Shown here in pieces: positions 7,025 through 15,114 of a stretch of DNA of 64,000 nt (its first letter is position 1; each line of letters starts with the position of its first letter). Below the pieces are notes generated by a model. The model was not told the origin of the DNA. It worked only from the letters and a program-made list of their open reading frames with translations, and searched no databases. The stretch is from NCBI GenBank assembly GCA_963665015.2, contig CAXXSY010000003.1, positions 1,116,001 through 1,180,000 on the forward strand. The letters run 5' to 3'. A program made the translations under genes and the position numbers. The stretch is from G963662655 sp963665015. Its GTDB lineage: Bacteria; Cloacimonadota; Cloacimonadia; Cloacimonadales; JAIOQZ01.

Positions 7025-7050
7025 GTTGACATTTTGAGTGCAATGTCAAC
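7025..7050. promoter_or_regulatory. 26-nt palindrome upstream of the recombinase (probable operator/promoter)
   Basis: GTTGACATT and AATGTCAAC are perfect 9-bp arms around an 8-nt centre. TTGACA is present on both strands, so a repressor bound here would cover a -35 box for the recombinase. Its counterpart is at 3591-3616. Confidence 0.5.
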
Positions 7051-7090
7051 CTTCCCGCGGGGGTTCCAAAAAGGCATCCACATCCATCGA

Positions 7091-7136
7091 TTATTACTAT
7101 TATCCACTGTAAGAGTAGAGATAGTAATAGTAATAA
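7091..7136. repeat. AT-rich 12-bp inverted repeat
   Basis: TTATTACTATTA (7091-7102) and TAATAGTAATAA (7125-7136) are exact inverted copies with a 22-nt spacer. The left arm overlaps a DnaA-box-like site. An AT-rich dyad beside such boxes is a common layout at replication origins. Confidence 0.55.
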
Positions 7137-7212
7137 GGGCTGTGGATATGTGGATAACGATGCTAAAACTCGGTCAACTGCGGGGTTTCTTGTTATCGGC
7201 GAGTGTGGATAA
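7100..7212. other. DnaA-box-like cluster, right end of the element (possible origin or integrase arm sites)
   Basis: TTATCCACT at 7100-7108, TGTGGATAT at 7141-7149, TGTGGATAA at 7149-7157 and TGTGGATAA at 7204-7212, with a near match TTTGGATAA at 7264-7272. Four sites within 113 bases is far above expectation. GTTATCGG precedes the last perfect site here and also the site at 3710-3718. The 328 bases 6994-7321 otherwise hold no gene. Confidence 0.5.
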
Positions 7213-7321
7213 AATGTGAATTCGGTGTGCATGGATGGGTATAAATTGACATTCTCAATATTGTTTGGATAAATTGAGCCTGCAATGTAATATATTGGAA
7301 TACGGGAAGATCGGAGGTACT

Positions 7322-8074
7322 ATGGATCGAACGGAAATCGTCCTGATCGGCACGTTGCACGAGGGGCATCGCAGGAATGCGAATTATTCAGTGTATGATC
7401 TGCACAAGATTCTGCGTCGCATCCAGCCGGACGTCCTTTTCCTCGATCTGCCCACCAGCCTGGCAAGCAGGCGCGGCACCATCCCGAGGCGCATCGTCAA
7501 TGAAGGCGACCTGCCCGAACTGGAGGCCTTGCGCGAGATCGTCAGCAAGGAGAATCTCGACGTCGTGCCGTTCGACATCCCCGACCTGATCGACCGCATC
7601 GAGCGCATCAATTCCAGGCGCGACGAGGCCGGCGAACTGCTCCACCAGTGGCAGTCGGAGCTGGAGCGCAACGAATCCAACGCCATGTATCTGCAAATGC
7701 TCTCTCTTGCGCTCGAGCTGCGCGAAATCCAGAATTTCCATTTCGTCAACGCCGATCCCTATATCATCAATTCCAGCGGATTCGACCGCATCGTCCGGTT
7801 GCGCCACAACATCTGGAGCGAGCTGCTTCCCGAGATTCTCAGAAAGTTCGCGCGGTTCGAGAAGCTGCGCAGCTACTGGATGAATTATTACGAGTTCTGG
7901 TACTACCGAAATTCCAGAATGGTTGAACACATCAAACAAGTTCTATCACATGTACAGGGAAAACGTTGCGCGCTGCTGGTCGGCGCGGAGCACCGTTATG
8001 TATTGAAGGACATGTTTCCCCGTTCGGAATATTCTATTATCAAGGAATTCTATGAAGTCGAAATTGACAAATAA
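7322..8074 (+). CDS. Conserved hypothetical protein, Tiki/TraB-like outline
   Basis: 250 residues. The start at 7322 follows GGAGGT. An N-terminal block IVLIGTLHEGH and a C-terminal block CALLVGAEHRYVLKDM resemble the paired G-x-x-H motifs at the two ends of TraB/GumN/Tiki-type proteins, with a long helical, charged middle (residues ~80-210). There is no signal peptide, so it would be cytoplasmic. The last 23 bases overlap the MATE gene, which suggests cotranscription with the exporter. The family assignment rests on motif outline only; treat it as hypothetical. Confidence 0.7.
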   Translation: MDRTEIVLIGTLHEGHRRNANYSVYDLHKILRRIQPDVLFLDLPTSLASRRGTIPRRIVNEGDLPELEALREIVSKENLDVVPFDIPDLIDRIERINSRRDEAGELLHQWQSELERNESNAMYLQMLSLALELREIQNFHFVNADPYIINSSGFDRIVRLRHNIWSELLPEILRKFARFEKLRSYWMNYYEFWYYRNSRMVEHIKQVLSHVQGKRCALLVGAEHRYVLKDMFPRSEYSIIKEFYEVEIDK

Positions 8075-9443
8075 AACATCGTCTCCCCGGAAACAAGTAC
8101 TCGACGACACAAACATCAAGAAGCTTCTGATCAAGTTGTCGCTTCCCGCCATGCTCGGGATGATGATCCAGGCACTGTACAACGTCGTGGATCGTATATA
8201 CGTCGGGCAGGGTGTCGGGAAGGAAGCAATCGCCGGCATCACAATATGTTTTCCCATCCAGATGATCGTCATGGCCGTGGGCATGACGGTCGGGATCGGG
8301 TCTGCTTCCATCATCTCGCGCGGACTCGGCTCCGGCAACATCGACCGTGCCGACCGTGCTTTCGGGAACGCCGTTCTGCTATCGGTGCTGTTCAGTGCGG
8401 CCATCGCAATCTTCGGCCTCGCCAACATCGAATGGTTGCTCAACGCGTTCGGTTCGACGCCGCTTATCTACAGACCTGCCTACGATTATCTGAGCACGAT
8501 CCTGATCGGAAACGTGTTCTTCGCCTATTCCATCGCCGGCAACAACATCATTCGATCGGAAGGCAGTGCGCACGTCGCCATGATCTCGATGCTGGTCTCC
8601 GCAGTCAGCAACATCATCATGGACCCGATCTTCATTTTCGTGTTCGATATGGGCGTCCGGGGCGCGGCGATCGCGACGGTTCTGGCGCAGTTCCTCATGG
8701 CTTGCTGGGTGACGCATTATTTCATCTTCGGCAAGAGCCACCTGACCTTCAAGTTCGCCAACCTGAAGCCCCATTGGGATATCATCAAGGAAATGCTCGC
8801 CATCGGCAGCTCGTCGTTCGCGCGGCAGATCGCCATGAGCGGAAGCGCGCTACTGGTCAACCAATCCCTGCGGCACTACGGCTCCGAGGTTCATCTCGCC
8901 GCCTACGGGATTATCAACAGCATCATCATGATGTTCATGATGCCTATCTTCGGTATCTCGCAGGCATTGCAGCCCATCATCGGATTCAACTTCGGAGCCA
9001 GACGCTATGGACAGATCAAGCGCGCCTATCTTCTGGCAAGCAATGCCGGTACCGCGATCATCGTATTCGGGGTCATCGTCATGATGGCGTTCCCGACGCT
9101 TCTGATTCGTGCGTTTACCAGCGATCCGGAGCTGCTCGCCGAGGCGTCGAGATACATGCGCGTGATCATCCTCGGTCTGCCTGTCGTTGCCTATCAGATC
9201 ACCGGCACCGTTAATTTCCAGGCTACCGGCAAGGCTTCCACCGCGCTGATCCTCGCCCTTTCGAGGCAGGTTCTGATGCTGATCCCGCTGCTTCTCGTCC
9301 TACCCCGCTTTATAGGTCTGACCGGCGTTTTCGCTTCCTTCCCGATCTCTGATTTTCTCACGACGATCCTTACTTCGCTCTTCGTGATCAGGCAAATCAG
9401 GCAGTTCAACAAGATGAGCACGCAAGTGCCGGAGTGGAAATGA
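8052..9443 (+). CDS. MATE-family multidrug/organic cation exporter
   Basis: 463 residues with about 12 hydrophobic helices in two similar halves. The opening KLLIKLSLPAMLGMMIQALY and the following NVVDRIYVGQGVG are typical of MATE (NorM/DinF-like) exporters, as is the second-half block QALQPIIGFNFGAR. Such proteins export cationic compounds in exchange for Na+ or H+; the substrate cannot be told. It starts inside the end of the upstream gene (AAGG 7-8 bases before the ATG), and its stop overlaps the murJ start as ATGA, so three or four genes form one transcript. Confidence 0.93.
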   Translation: MKSKLTNKTSSPRKQVLDDTNIKKLLIKLSLPAMLGMMIQALYNVVDRIYVGQGVGKEAIAGITICFPIQMIVMAVGMTVGIGSASIISRGLGSGNIDRADRAFGNAVLLSVLFSAAIAIFGLANIEWLLNAFGSTPLIYRPAYDYLSTILIGNVFFAYSIAGNNIIRSEGSAHVAMISMLVSAVSNIIMDPIFIFVFDMGVRGAAIATVLAQFLMACWVTHYFIFGKSHLTFKFANLKPHWDIIKEMLAIGSSSFARQIAMSGSALLVNQSLRHYGSEVHLAAYGIINSIIMMFMMPIFGISQALQPIIGFNFGARRYGQIKRAYLLASNAGTAIIVFGVIVMMAFPTLLIRAFTSDPELLAEASRYMRVIILGLPVVAYQITGTVNFQATGKASTALILALSRQVLMLIPLLLVLPRFIGLTGVFASFPISDFLTTILTSLFVIRQIRQFNKMSTQVPEWK

Positions 9444-10996
9444 GCCATCGGGAGCTTGCCCGAAATACGATCTTCATGTCCATCGCCGTATTCCTGAGCC
9501 GTATCCTGGGGCTCGTTCGAGACCTCATTTTCGCCGGCTTCTTCGGCACATCCTACGTCGCGGACGCCTTCAACCTCGCGTTTATCCTGCCCAATCTCCT
9601 GCGCAGGCTCTTTGGCGAGGGCGCGCTCTCAGCGGCGTTTGTCCCGCTCTACAACGAGATCGGTATCGAGCGCGGCAAGGAGAGCCAGATACGCTACGGT
9701 ATCCAGGTCGTCAGCGTCCTGAGTATCTTCCTGGTGCTGCTGAGCTTGCTCGGTACCCTGCTGGCACCGCTGATCGTGCGCGTCTTCGCGCCTGGATTCG
9801 ACGAGCAGACCGCAGAGCTCACCGTCAAGCTGGCGCGCATCATGTTCCCCTATCTATTTCTGGTGGGCGTTTCATCGACCCTGATCTCGATCCTGAACTC
9901 CCACGGGCACTTCTTTATCCCGGGACTATCCTCGGCCTTTTTCAACCTCGGCATGATCGCCGTGCTGGGCATCTACGCGCTGCTGAAGCCCTCCGACATG
10001 AACGTTTATGCAATCGTGCTGTCCTACGGCGTGCTGCTGGGCGGCGTGCTTCAAACGGTGGTCAACTTCCCACAGCTCAGAAGGCACGGCTACCGGCTGC
10101 GATTGTACATCAAAGGCAACCGGGAGGCGATGGGGCAACTCTGGAACCGTTTCCTGCCGGGTGTGGTCGGCATCGCGATCCTTCAGATCAACCTCGTCAT
10201 CGACCGCATGCTGGCATCCTATCTGCCCGAGGGAAGCATCTCGTCGCTGACCTACGCCTATCGCTTGATGCAACTGCCGCTGGGCATGTTCGGCGTGGCT
10301 GCCGGTACCGCGGCGATCCCCGAATTCTCGCGCCTGATCGTGAAGAAAGACTGGCACGAGCTCTCCGATAAAATCCGGTTCGCCTTGCTATCGATGGTCT
10401 TCCTGATGATCCCGGTGACAGCATTCATCGCGGCATCGGCGCAGGACCTCATCCGCGTGATCTTCATGCGTGGAGCCTTCGACATTCGCGCGTTGGATAT
10501 GACCACGCCGGCTCTCGTCATGTACAGCGCCGGACTGGTCTTCTTCAGCGTCAACCGCATCCTGGTACCGGTCTTCCACGCGCACGGCAACACCAGGACC
10601 CCGGTCATCGTCTCGGCAATCGCCACCGCGTCCAACATTGTCCTCAACCTCATCCTGATGCAGTTCCTCGCGCATGTGGGACTAGCGCTCGCCACATCGA
10701 TATCCGCACTGTTGCAGATGATCGTTCTGATGGCGGTCATTGGCAGGATGTACCCGCACATCCACTGCCGCCCCATCGTGAAGGAGACGCTCAACATCCT
10801 CGTGCTGGGCGTACTGGTCTATGCCGCCAAAATCCCCGTGGCGCTGATCATATCGGGTAACGACTGGCTGCACGGCGCGATCCGGCTTGCCTTGCACATC
10901 GCGCTGACCATACTGATCATCCTGCCCGGACTGCGCTTGATGGGTCTGCGTTTCGACCTGAAGAGACGGAAGCTGACATGGAAAAGAAGTTCCTGA
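9440..10996 (+). CDS. murJ: Lipid II flippase MurJ (MviN)
   Basis: 518 residues. The ATG at 9440 overlaps the MATE stop. It moves lipid-linked peptidoglycan precursor across the inner membrane. The N-terminal signature RILGLVRDLIFAGFFG, then LPNLLRRLFGEGALSAAFVP, is diagnostic for MurJ; about 14 membrane segments follow, at the usual length. Its last 19 bases overlap uvrC, so the two are cotranscribed although their functions are unrelated. Confidence 0.96.
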   Translation: MSHRELARNTIFMSIAVFLSRILGLVRDLIFAGFFGTSYVADAFNLAFILPNLLRRLFGEGALSAAFVPLYNEIGIERGKESQIRYGIQVVSVLSIFLVLLSLLGTLLAPLIVRVFAPGFDEQTAELTVKLARIMFPYLFLVGVSSTLISILNSHGHFFIPGLSSAFFNLGMIAVLGIYALLKPSDMNVYAIVLSYGVLLGGVLQTVVNFPQLRRHGYRLRLYIKGNREAMGQLWNRFLPGVVGIAILQINLVIDRMLASYLPEGSISSLTYAYRLMQLPLGMFGVAAGTAAIPEFSRLIVKKDWHELSDKIRFALLSMVFLMIPVTAFIAASAQDLIRVIFMRGAFDIRALDMTTPALVMYSAGLVFFSVNRILVPVFHAHGNTRTPVIVSAIATASNIVLNLILMQFLAHVGLALATSISALLQMIVLMAVIGRMYPHIHCRPIVKETLNILVLGVLVYAAKIPVALIISGNDWLHGAIRLALHIALTILIILPGLRLMGLRFDLKRRKLTWKRSS

Positions 10997-12783
10997 AGAA
11001 ACTGCAACTGGCACCGGACAAACCGGGCGTCTATCGCATGCGGGACAAGGACGGCGAGATCATCTACGTCGGCAAGGCGCTGAACCTCAAGAACCGACTC
11101 AAATCCTACTTCTCCGGCACGCCTGCGGACGAGAAGACCCGCAGCCTGGTCGAGAATATCGACGATTTCGACTACATCATCACCGTCAGCGAATACGAAG
11201 CACTGGTGCTCGAAGCCAACCTCATCAAGAAGCACCGGCCCCACTACAACGTCCGGCTCAAGGACGACAAGCAATACCCCTTCATCCGCATATCCAACGA
11301 ACCGTTTCCGCGTATCTTCGTCACGCGGGAGCAGGTCAAGGACGGGTCGCAGTATTTCGGACCCTACACCGATGCCCGTGCCGTGTGCCGAACGCTCCGG
11401 ATGATCGAGTGGATATTCCCGATCCGAACCTGTACGCGCGAGATTCCCGAGAACGAAATCCTCTACGAACGTCCTTGCATGAACTACCAGATGGGCAAGT
11501 GCCCGGCGCCCTGCGTCGGCTACGTCACGAAGGACGAATACCGGCAGACTGTCGCGCAGATCGTGCGCTTCCTGCAAGGGAAGGATCACGAAGTAGCGGA
11601 TAGTCTGAGACAGAAGATGCAGCAGCACTCGGAGAATCTCGAGTTCGAAAAGGCCGCGAAGATGCGCGACCGGCTGGCGCACATCGAAAAGCTGATGGCA
11701 AGCCAGAACGTCTATTTCACCGATGGCAAGGACCGCGATGTCATCGGACTCTACATCGAGGGCGAGCGTGCCGTGATCTCGGTGCTGAAGGTGCTCTCGG
11801 GGAAGCTGCTCAACCGGGAAATCCACGAGCTCGAAAACGCGAAGGATCAGGCCGAGGCGCAGCTTCTGGCGGCGTTTGTGCAGCAATACTATTCGCAGGT
11901 GATGGACAAACTTCCCTACCGTATCTATGTGCAAAACGAGCCGGAAGACTACGAGACGCTCAACGGCTGGCTGAAAAACCGGCTGATCGTCCCGCAGCGT
12001 GGCGACAACCGCAAACTCATGCTCATGGCGCGCGAGAACGCCTTCAACTACGTCGAGGAGCTCAAGCTCAAGCACTTGCGGAAGAAGCACCGCACCATTT
12101 TTCCCATCCAGGAACTCAAGGACAAGCTCGGGTTGCCCGAACTTCCGCGCAAGATCGCCTGCTTCGATATCTCGACCATCCAGGGTTCGGAGACAGTCTC
12201 GTCGATGGTCTTTTCCGAAAACGGAAGGATGAAGAAGCGAAACTACCGGCACTACACTATGAAGACGGTCGAGGGTCAGGACGACTTCGCAAGCATGGAG
12301 GAGACGCTCACCCGATACCTCGCCAAGATCGACGAGCAGGAAAAGCCCGATCTGATCGTTATCGATGGTGGTAAGGGACAGCTCGGACGCGCGTGGGGTG
12401 TCTTGCAGAAGTCCGGTGTCGAGGGGATCGAGATGATCTCGCTGGCGAAGCGGATCGAGGAGGTATTCCGACCGGAAAACAGCGAGTCGGTGATTCTGCC
12501 GCGGTCGTCCTCGGCGCTACGCCTGTTGATCAAGGTCAGAGACGAAGCCCATCGGTTCGCCATCACCTTTCATCGCAAGAAGCGCTCGATGCGAACACTG
12601 GTTAGCGAGCTGGACAATATCAAAGGCGTGGGCAGCGAGAAGAAGTTTTTGCTACTAAAGATTTTCGGCTCGGTGGAGAACCTTCGGAAGGCGTCAGTCG
12701 AGCAGCTTCAGCAGGTGCCCGGTATCGGCGAAAAGACGGCGCGGTATATTCTGGAGACGTTGGAAAGAAAAAACTCTCTGTAG
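10978..12783 (+). CDS. uvrC: Excinuclease ABC subunit UvrC
   Basis: 601 residues, normal length. UvrC makes both incisions in nucleotide-excision repair with UvrA and UvrB (not in the window). Domains: GIY-YIG nuclease at the N-terminus (KPGVYRMRDKDGEIIYVGKA), a Cys cluster near 170 (RPCMNYQMGKCPAPCVGY), a UVR helix pair around 200-235, the RNase H-like endonuclease (CFDISTIQGSETVSSMV, IVIDGGKGQL) and C-terminal helix-hairpin-helix repeats (IKGVGSEKK, VPGIGEKTARYI). A rho-independent terminator follows at 12861-12890. Confidence 0.97.
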   Translation: MEKKFLKKLQLAPDKPGVYRMRDKDGEIIYVGKALNLKNRLKSYFSGTPADEKTRSLVENIDDFDYIITVSEYEALVLEANLIKKHRPHYNVRLKDDKQYPFIRISNEPFPRIFVTREQVKDGSQYFGPYTDARAVCRTLRMIEWIFPIRTCTREIPENEILYERPCMNYQMGKCPAPCVGYVTKDEYRQTVAQIVRFLQGKDHEVADSLRQKMQQHSENLEFEKAAKMRDRLAHIEKLMASQNVYFTDGKDRDVIGLYIEGERAVISVLKVLSGKLLNREIHELENAKDQAEAQLLAAFVQQYYSQVMDKLPYRIYVQNEPEDYETLNGWLKNRLIVPQRGDNRKLMLMARENAFNYVEELKLKHLRKKHRTIFPIQELKDKLGLPELPRKIACFDISTIQGSETVSSMVFSENGRMKKRNYRHYTMKTVEGQDDFASMEETLTRYLAKIDEQEKPDLIVIDGGKGQLGRAWGVLQKSGVEGIEMISLAKRIEEVFRPENSESVILPRSSSALRLLIKVRDEAHRFAITFHRKKRSMRTLVSELDNIKGVGSEKKFLLLKIFGSVENLRKASVEQLQQVPGIGEKTARYILETLERKNSL

Positions 12784-12860
12784 GAGTGGCTGATCATCAT
12801 GAAAGGAAGGCTCGCCCGGAGGTCGAGCGCTACGAGAGAACGTTTCCTTCCCGCTGTAGG

Positions 12861-12890
12861 CGCCGATATCCGAGCGGCGTTTTCCTTCTT
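12861..12890 (+). terminator. Terminator after uvrC
   Basis: Stem CGCCG (12861-12865) / CGGCG (12875-12879) with a 9-nt loop, then TTTTCCTTCTT. Confidence 0.6.
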
Positions 12891-12899
12891 AAACAATAC

Positions 12900-13115
12900 T
12901 CAATTTTCTTCTCTGATCCGATCCTTCATTTTCTTGAACATTGCGCCCATCGGTCCCCAAATGAAGAGCAGGTGGAGTCCTGCGCCGGCGCTCAGAAGCA
13001 TGTTCATGCTGTGTTTGACCGGTGAATCGCGTAAGATGATGGCTGCCGCGATGATCACCGCGCCCCAGATGATGGCGCTGGCGATGATGAAGTAACCGAT
13101 ACTCTTCTTTTTCAT
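12900..13115 (-). CDS. Small two-helix membrane protein, 71 aa
   Basis: MKKKSIGYFIIASAIIWGAV begins the first transmembrane helix; the second is roughly residues 40-60 (LLSAGAGLHLLFIWGPMGAM), and a charged tail (FKKMKDRIREEN) follows. An AGGAAAACG site precedes the ATG. It lies 9 bases after the TraB/GumN gene on the same strand and is probably in its operon. No family recognised; an inner-membrane accessory is the best guess. Confidence 0.7.
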   Translation of the reverse strand: MKKKSIGYFIIASAIIWGAVIIAAAIILRDSPVKHSMNMLLSAGAGLHLLFIWGPMGAMFKKMKDRIREEN

Positions 13116-13124
13116 AGCGTTTTC

Positions 13125-14018
13125 CTATCGCTGGATGGTATTAATACCGTTGTCCTTCAAGCGCTGGATAATGCCGTCGTCACCCACGAGGTGGAACGAT
13201 CCCACGATCACGAAATAGGTATGCTTCTCGTCGCCGTTGGCGTACTGCATGATTTGATCGACCATGCCGCCTTCCCGTTCGGTGAAAAGCTTGTCGTAGT
13301 ACAGCATGATGCCGGGCAGCTCTTCGGCTTCTTCCTTCATCTTGCCGCGAGAGAGTTCGTCGAGCTTCTTTGCGTCACCGATTTCCCACGCCTGGATCAG
13401 CTCTTTGAAGACATCCTCTATCTTGTCGAAGTCGTCGATCGAGTAGTTGAGGTAATCGACCTGCACGCTGTCGGGGAGAGAGGACAGTTTTTCCATTTGC
13501 AGCATCATGGTCTCGAGTTCGAGAATCTCCATGTTCTTCTGGTGCGCCTTATTCAGGAAGTGCATATCGATACCCAGTTCGGGTTTCAATCCAAGCTTAA
13601 CCAAAATACCCGCGCTGAGGCTCATGCTTGCGAACCACGGACGGAATCTGTTCATCTGCGCTTGCGGTATGCCAATCGCTTCGAGCTTTTCCGTCAGCGA
13701 GCGAAACACCTTCGGCGCCAGCAGGTCGCTTAGTTGTGTCTCGATCGGCAGGAACGCTTTTTGAGCGAGAAACGTCTGCAATTCTGCCTGATCGATCTGA
13801 GAGGCGTCCAGCTCGACAACCAGCACGTCCGATTCGTCGAACGCGGTATCGAGCGCGGAATCCAGCGGATAGGCATCTTCCGGCATCAGATGGATTGATC
13901 CAAGCAGGTAAACCTTGTTCGGCGTATCCTGTGTCTCGTAGAGCATGTTCTCCGCGCCGACGAGTACCGTCAGCATCAGAAAAACGGTAATGAATAAAAA
14001 TCTTCGCATGTTGTTCAT
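13125..14018 (-). CDS. TraB/GumN family protein (Tiki superfamily)
   Basis: 297 residues. The start at 14018 follows GGAGGAAACC and overlaps the regulator's stop as ATGA. A signal peptide (residues ~1-22) is followed by KVYLLGSIHLMPEDAYPL and VLVVELDAS, then LGIDMHFLNKAHQKNMEI, and ends with YFVIVGSFHLVGDDGIIQRL. These are the paired GxxH blocks of the TraB/GumN family, related to Tiki metalloproteases; most bacterial members have no proven activity. The gene is controlled, by position, by the TrmB-type regulator directly upstream. Confidence 0.9.
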   Translation of the reverse strand: MNNMRRFLFITVFLMLTVLVGAENMLYETQDTPNKVYLLGSIHLMPEDAYPLDSALDTAFDESDVLVVELDASQIDQAELQTFLAQKAFLPIETQLSDLLAPKVFRSLTEKLEAIGIPQAQMNRFRPWFASMSLSAGILVKLGLKPELGIDMHFLNKAHQKNMEILELETMMLQMEKLSSLPDSVQVDYLNYSIDDFDKIEDVFKELIQAWEIGDAKKLDELSRGKMKEEAEELPGIMLYYDKLFTEREGGMVDQIMQYANGDEKHTYFVIVGSFHLVGDDGIIQRLKDNGINTIQR

Positions 14019-14878
14019 GGTTTCCTCCTTAAGAGATTCTTTTCTATTTTGACAAAATACTCGAGGTTGGTCTGGAAACTGTCGGTCGATCTGCGTACAT
14101 CCGCGATGATATCCTCCGGCGCTTTTTCGCTGAAGATGCATTGATTGATTTCGCTGAGGTTCATCTCGTTCAGCATGCCGCTATAGAGCACGATCGATAT
14201 GTACGGGTCTTTGATCCATATGCTGTGCAGCAGGTCTCTGCCGTTATGATCGATCAGCGCGATCAGGGCTTCCGAGGCATCTCTGACCATGATCATCCAG
14301 TGCCCGTGGAGTTCATTCAATATTCGTTCCGCGTAGATGGCGTTTATCTGCCGGACGTTCTCGAAACGCTTGTCGCAGTAGTTCTTCAGTGTAATCATGA
14401 TATCTTCTTCGCTCTTCTTGCGCAGGTGTGGCTCCAGCACTTCGAGCGGGATTGGAAAGCAGTCGATCAGGAGTTGATGTTTCGCGCCCTCGATCATCGA
14501 GATCGCCTTCTCGTAGGTCAGTTCCAGTGACTGGAGTTCGTAGATGCCGGTGCTGGATTCTGTCACTTTCAGCTTGCCGACTTCGCTGATGATTCGCTCG
14601 CGCTGACGGTTGAATTCGCTTTCGATCTTGCTCAGGAATTCCTGCGCCGGGACCGCCTCGAAGATCGTCTTGCTGGTGGAGTTGTCGCTGATCACCGCGC
14701 CCTTGCCTTCCAGGCTTTTGAGCGCCTTGTAGGTGTTGGCGACCGGTTTGCCGATCTCGGCGGATATCTTGTAGCCGGTGTTGCGCTTGTTCTCCAGCAG
14801 CCAGATGTAGGCTTTCGCCTCCAGCTCGCTGAGCCCCGTTTCCCTGAGAAGCCCGGTCAGCGTCTCATGCTCGTTCAT
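14015..14878 (-). CDS. TrmB-family transcriptional regulator
   Basis: 287 residues. The N-terminal winged helix (LRETGLSELEAKAYIWLLEN, ISAEIGKPVANTYKALKSLE) matches TrmB/PF01978 DNA-binding domains. A coiled linker lies around 85-110, and the C-terminal half resembles the TrmB effector domain (HQLLIDCFPIPLEVL, GHWMIMVRD, LIALIDHNGRD). Such regulators usually sense sugars or metabolites; the ligand is unknown here. The coupled TraB/GumN gene is the obvious target, and an inverted repeat over its own putative -10 region (14901-14921) suggests autoregulation. Confidence 0.85.
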   Translation of the reverse strand: MNEHETLTGLLRETGLSELEAKAYIWLLENKRNTGYKISAEIGKPVANTYKALKSLEGKGAVISDNSTSKTIFEAVPAQEFLSKIESEFNRQRERIISEVGKLKVTESSTGIYELQSLELTYEKAISMIEGAKHQLLIDCFPIPLEVLEPHLRKKSEEDIMITLKNYCDKRFENVRQINAIYAERILNELHGHWMIMVRDASEALIALIDHNGRDLLHSIWIKDPYISIVLYSGMLNEMNLSEINQCIFSEKAPEDIIADVRRSTDSFQTNLEYFVKIEKNLLRRKP

Positions 14879-14900
14879 GCTTTCTCCAATGATAGTAGCG

Positions 14901-14939
14901 ATTCACTACTAATGTGTGAATGGTGATGAAATGTGTCAA
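14901..14939 (-). promoter_or_regulatory. Candidate promoter and operator of the TrmB-type regulator
   Basis: On the minus strand TTGACA (14939-14934) is followed after 17 nt by CACATT. The dyad ATTCAC-N9-GTGAAT (14901-14921) covers that -10 region, as expected for a self-repressing operator. Confidence 0.35.
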
Positions 14940-14952
14940 GGAGAATTTTCGG

Positions 14953-15045
14953 CTATGGTATGTAGTCGAGGGCGAATTGCAGTACCCGGTCGAATCTTTT
15001 TGAGATGTCCTCGGGTGTCGAGTGGATTTCGTGATCGGGAAACAT
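14953..15045 (-). other. 30-codon open frame, possible gene remnant
   Basis: Reads MFPDHEIHSTPEDISKRFDR then VLQFALDYIP and stops. The composition looks like a real protein C-terminus, and the frame stays open a few codons further upstream, but there is no ribosome binding site. It may be the tail of a decayed gene. It fills much of the 237-base gap between the regulator and the lipoprotein gene. Confidence 0.25.
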
Positions 15046-15055
15046 CGTTTCTTCG

Positions 15056-15087
15056 GCATATAATAAACCCCGATCCTGCGACCGGGG
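15056..15087 (-). terminator. Terminator after the lipoprotein gene
   Basis: On the minus strand CCCCG, a 10-nt loop and CGGGG (15068-15087) are followed by TTTATTATAT. Confidence 0.55.
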
Positions 15088-15114
15088 CATAATCATGATT
15101 ATCGGGCGATGCAA

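Larger units (their letters stand above)
3590..7215. mobile_element. Putative small integrated element with tyrosine recombinase and tiny coupled genes
   Basis: All genes in this span run leftward from the recombinase at 6993: recombinase, Cys-rich 66 and 104 residue proteins, mini-proteins of 56 and 75 residues, then after a non-coding gap an 88-residue recombinase-like DNA-binding fragment and a 78-residue protein. Neighbours on both sides are ordinary chromosomal genes on other transcription units. Both ends carry TTATCCACA-type sites and a 26-nt palindrome. No exact attL/attR duplication was found by eye, so the borders are approximate. Integrated plasmid, satellite or prophage remnant are all possible. 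Confidence 0.5.

Noticed and set aside
7100..7212. Chromosomal oriC
   Set aside because: No dnaA, dnaN, gyrB, rpmH or mnmG genes nearby; the boxes lie at the edge of a recombinase element, so a plasmid-type origin or integrase sites are more likely.
10819..12252. 477-codon open frame on the minus strand over uvrC
   Set aside because: It runs antisense to a full-length, motif-rich uvrC, has no ribosome binding site and is Asp/Val/Leu/Arg-rich as expected for the complement of GC-biased codons.
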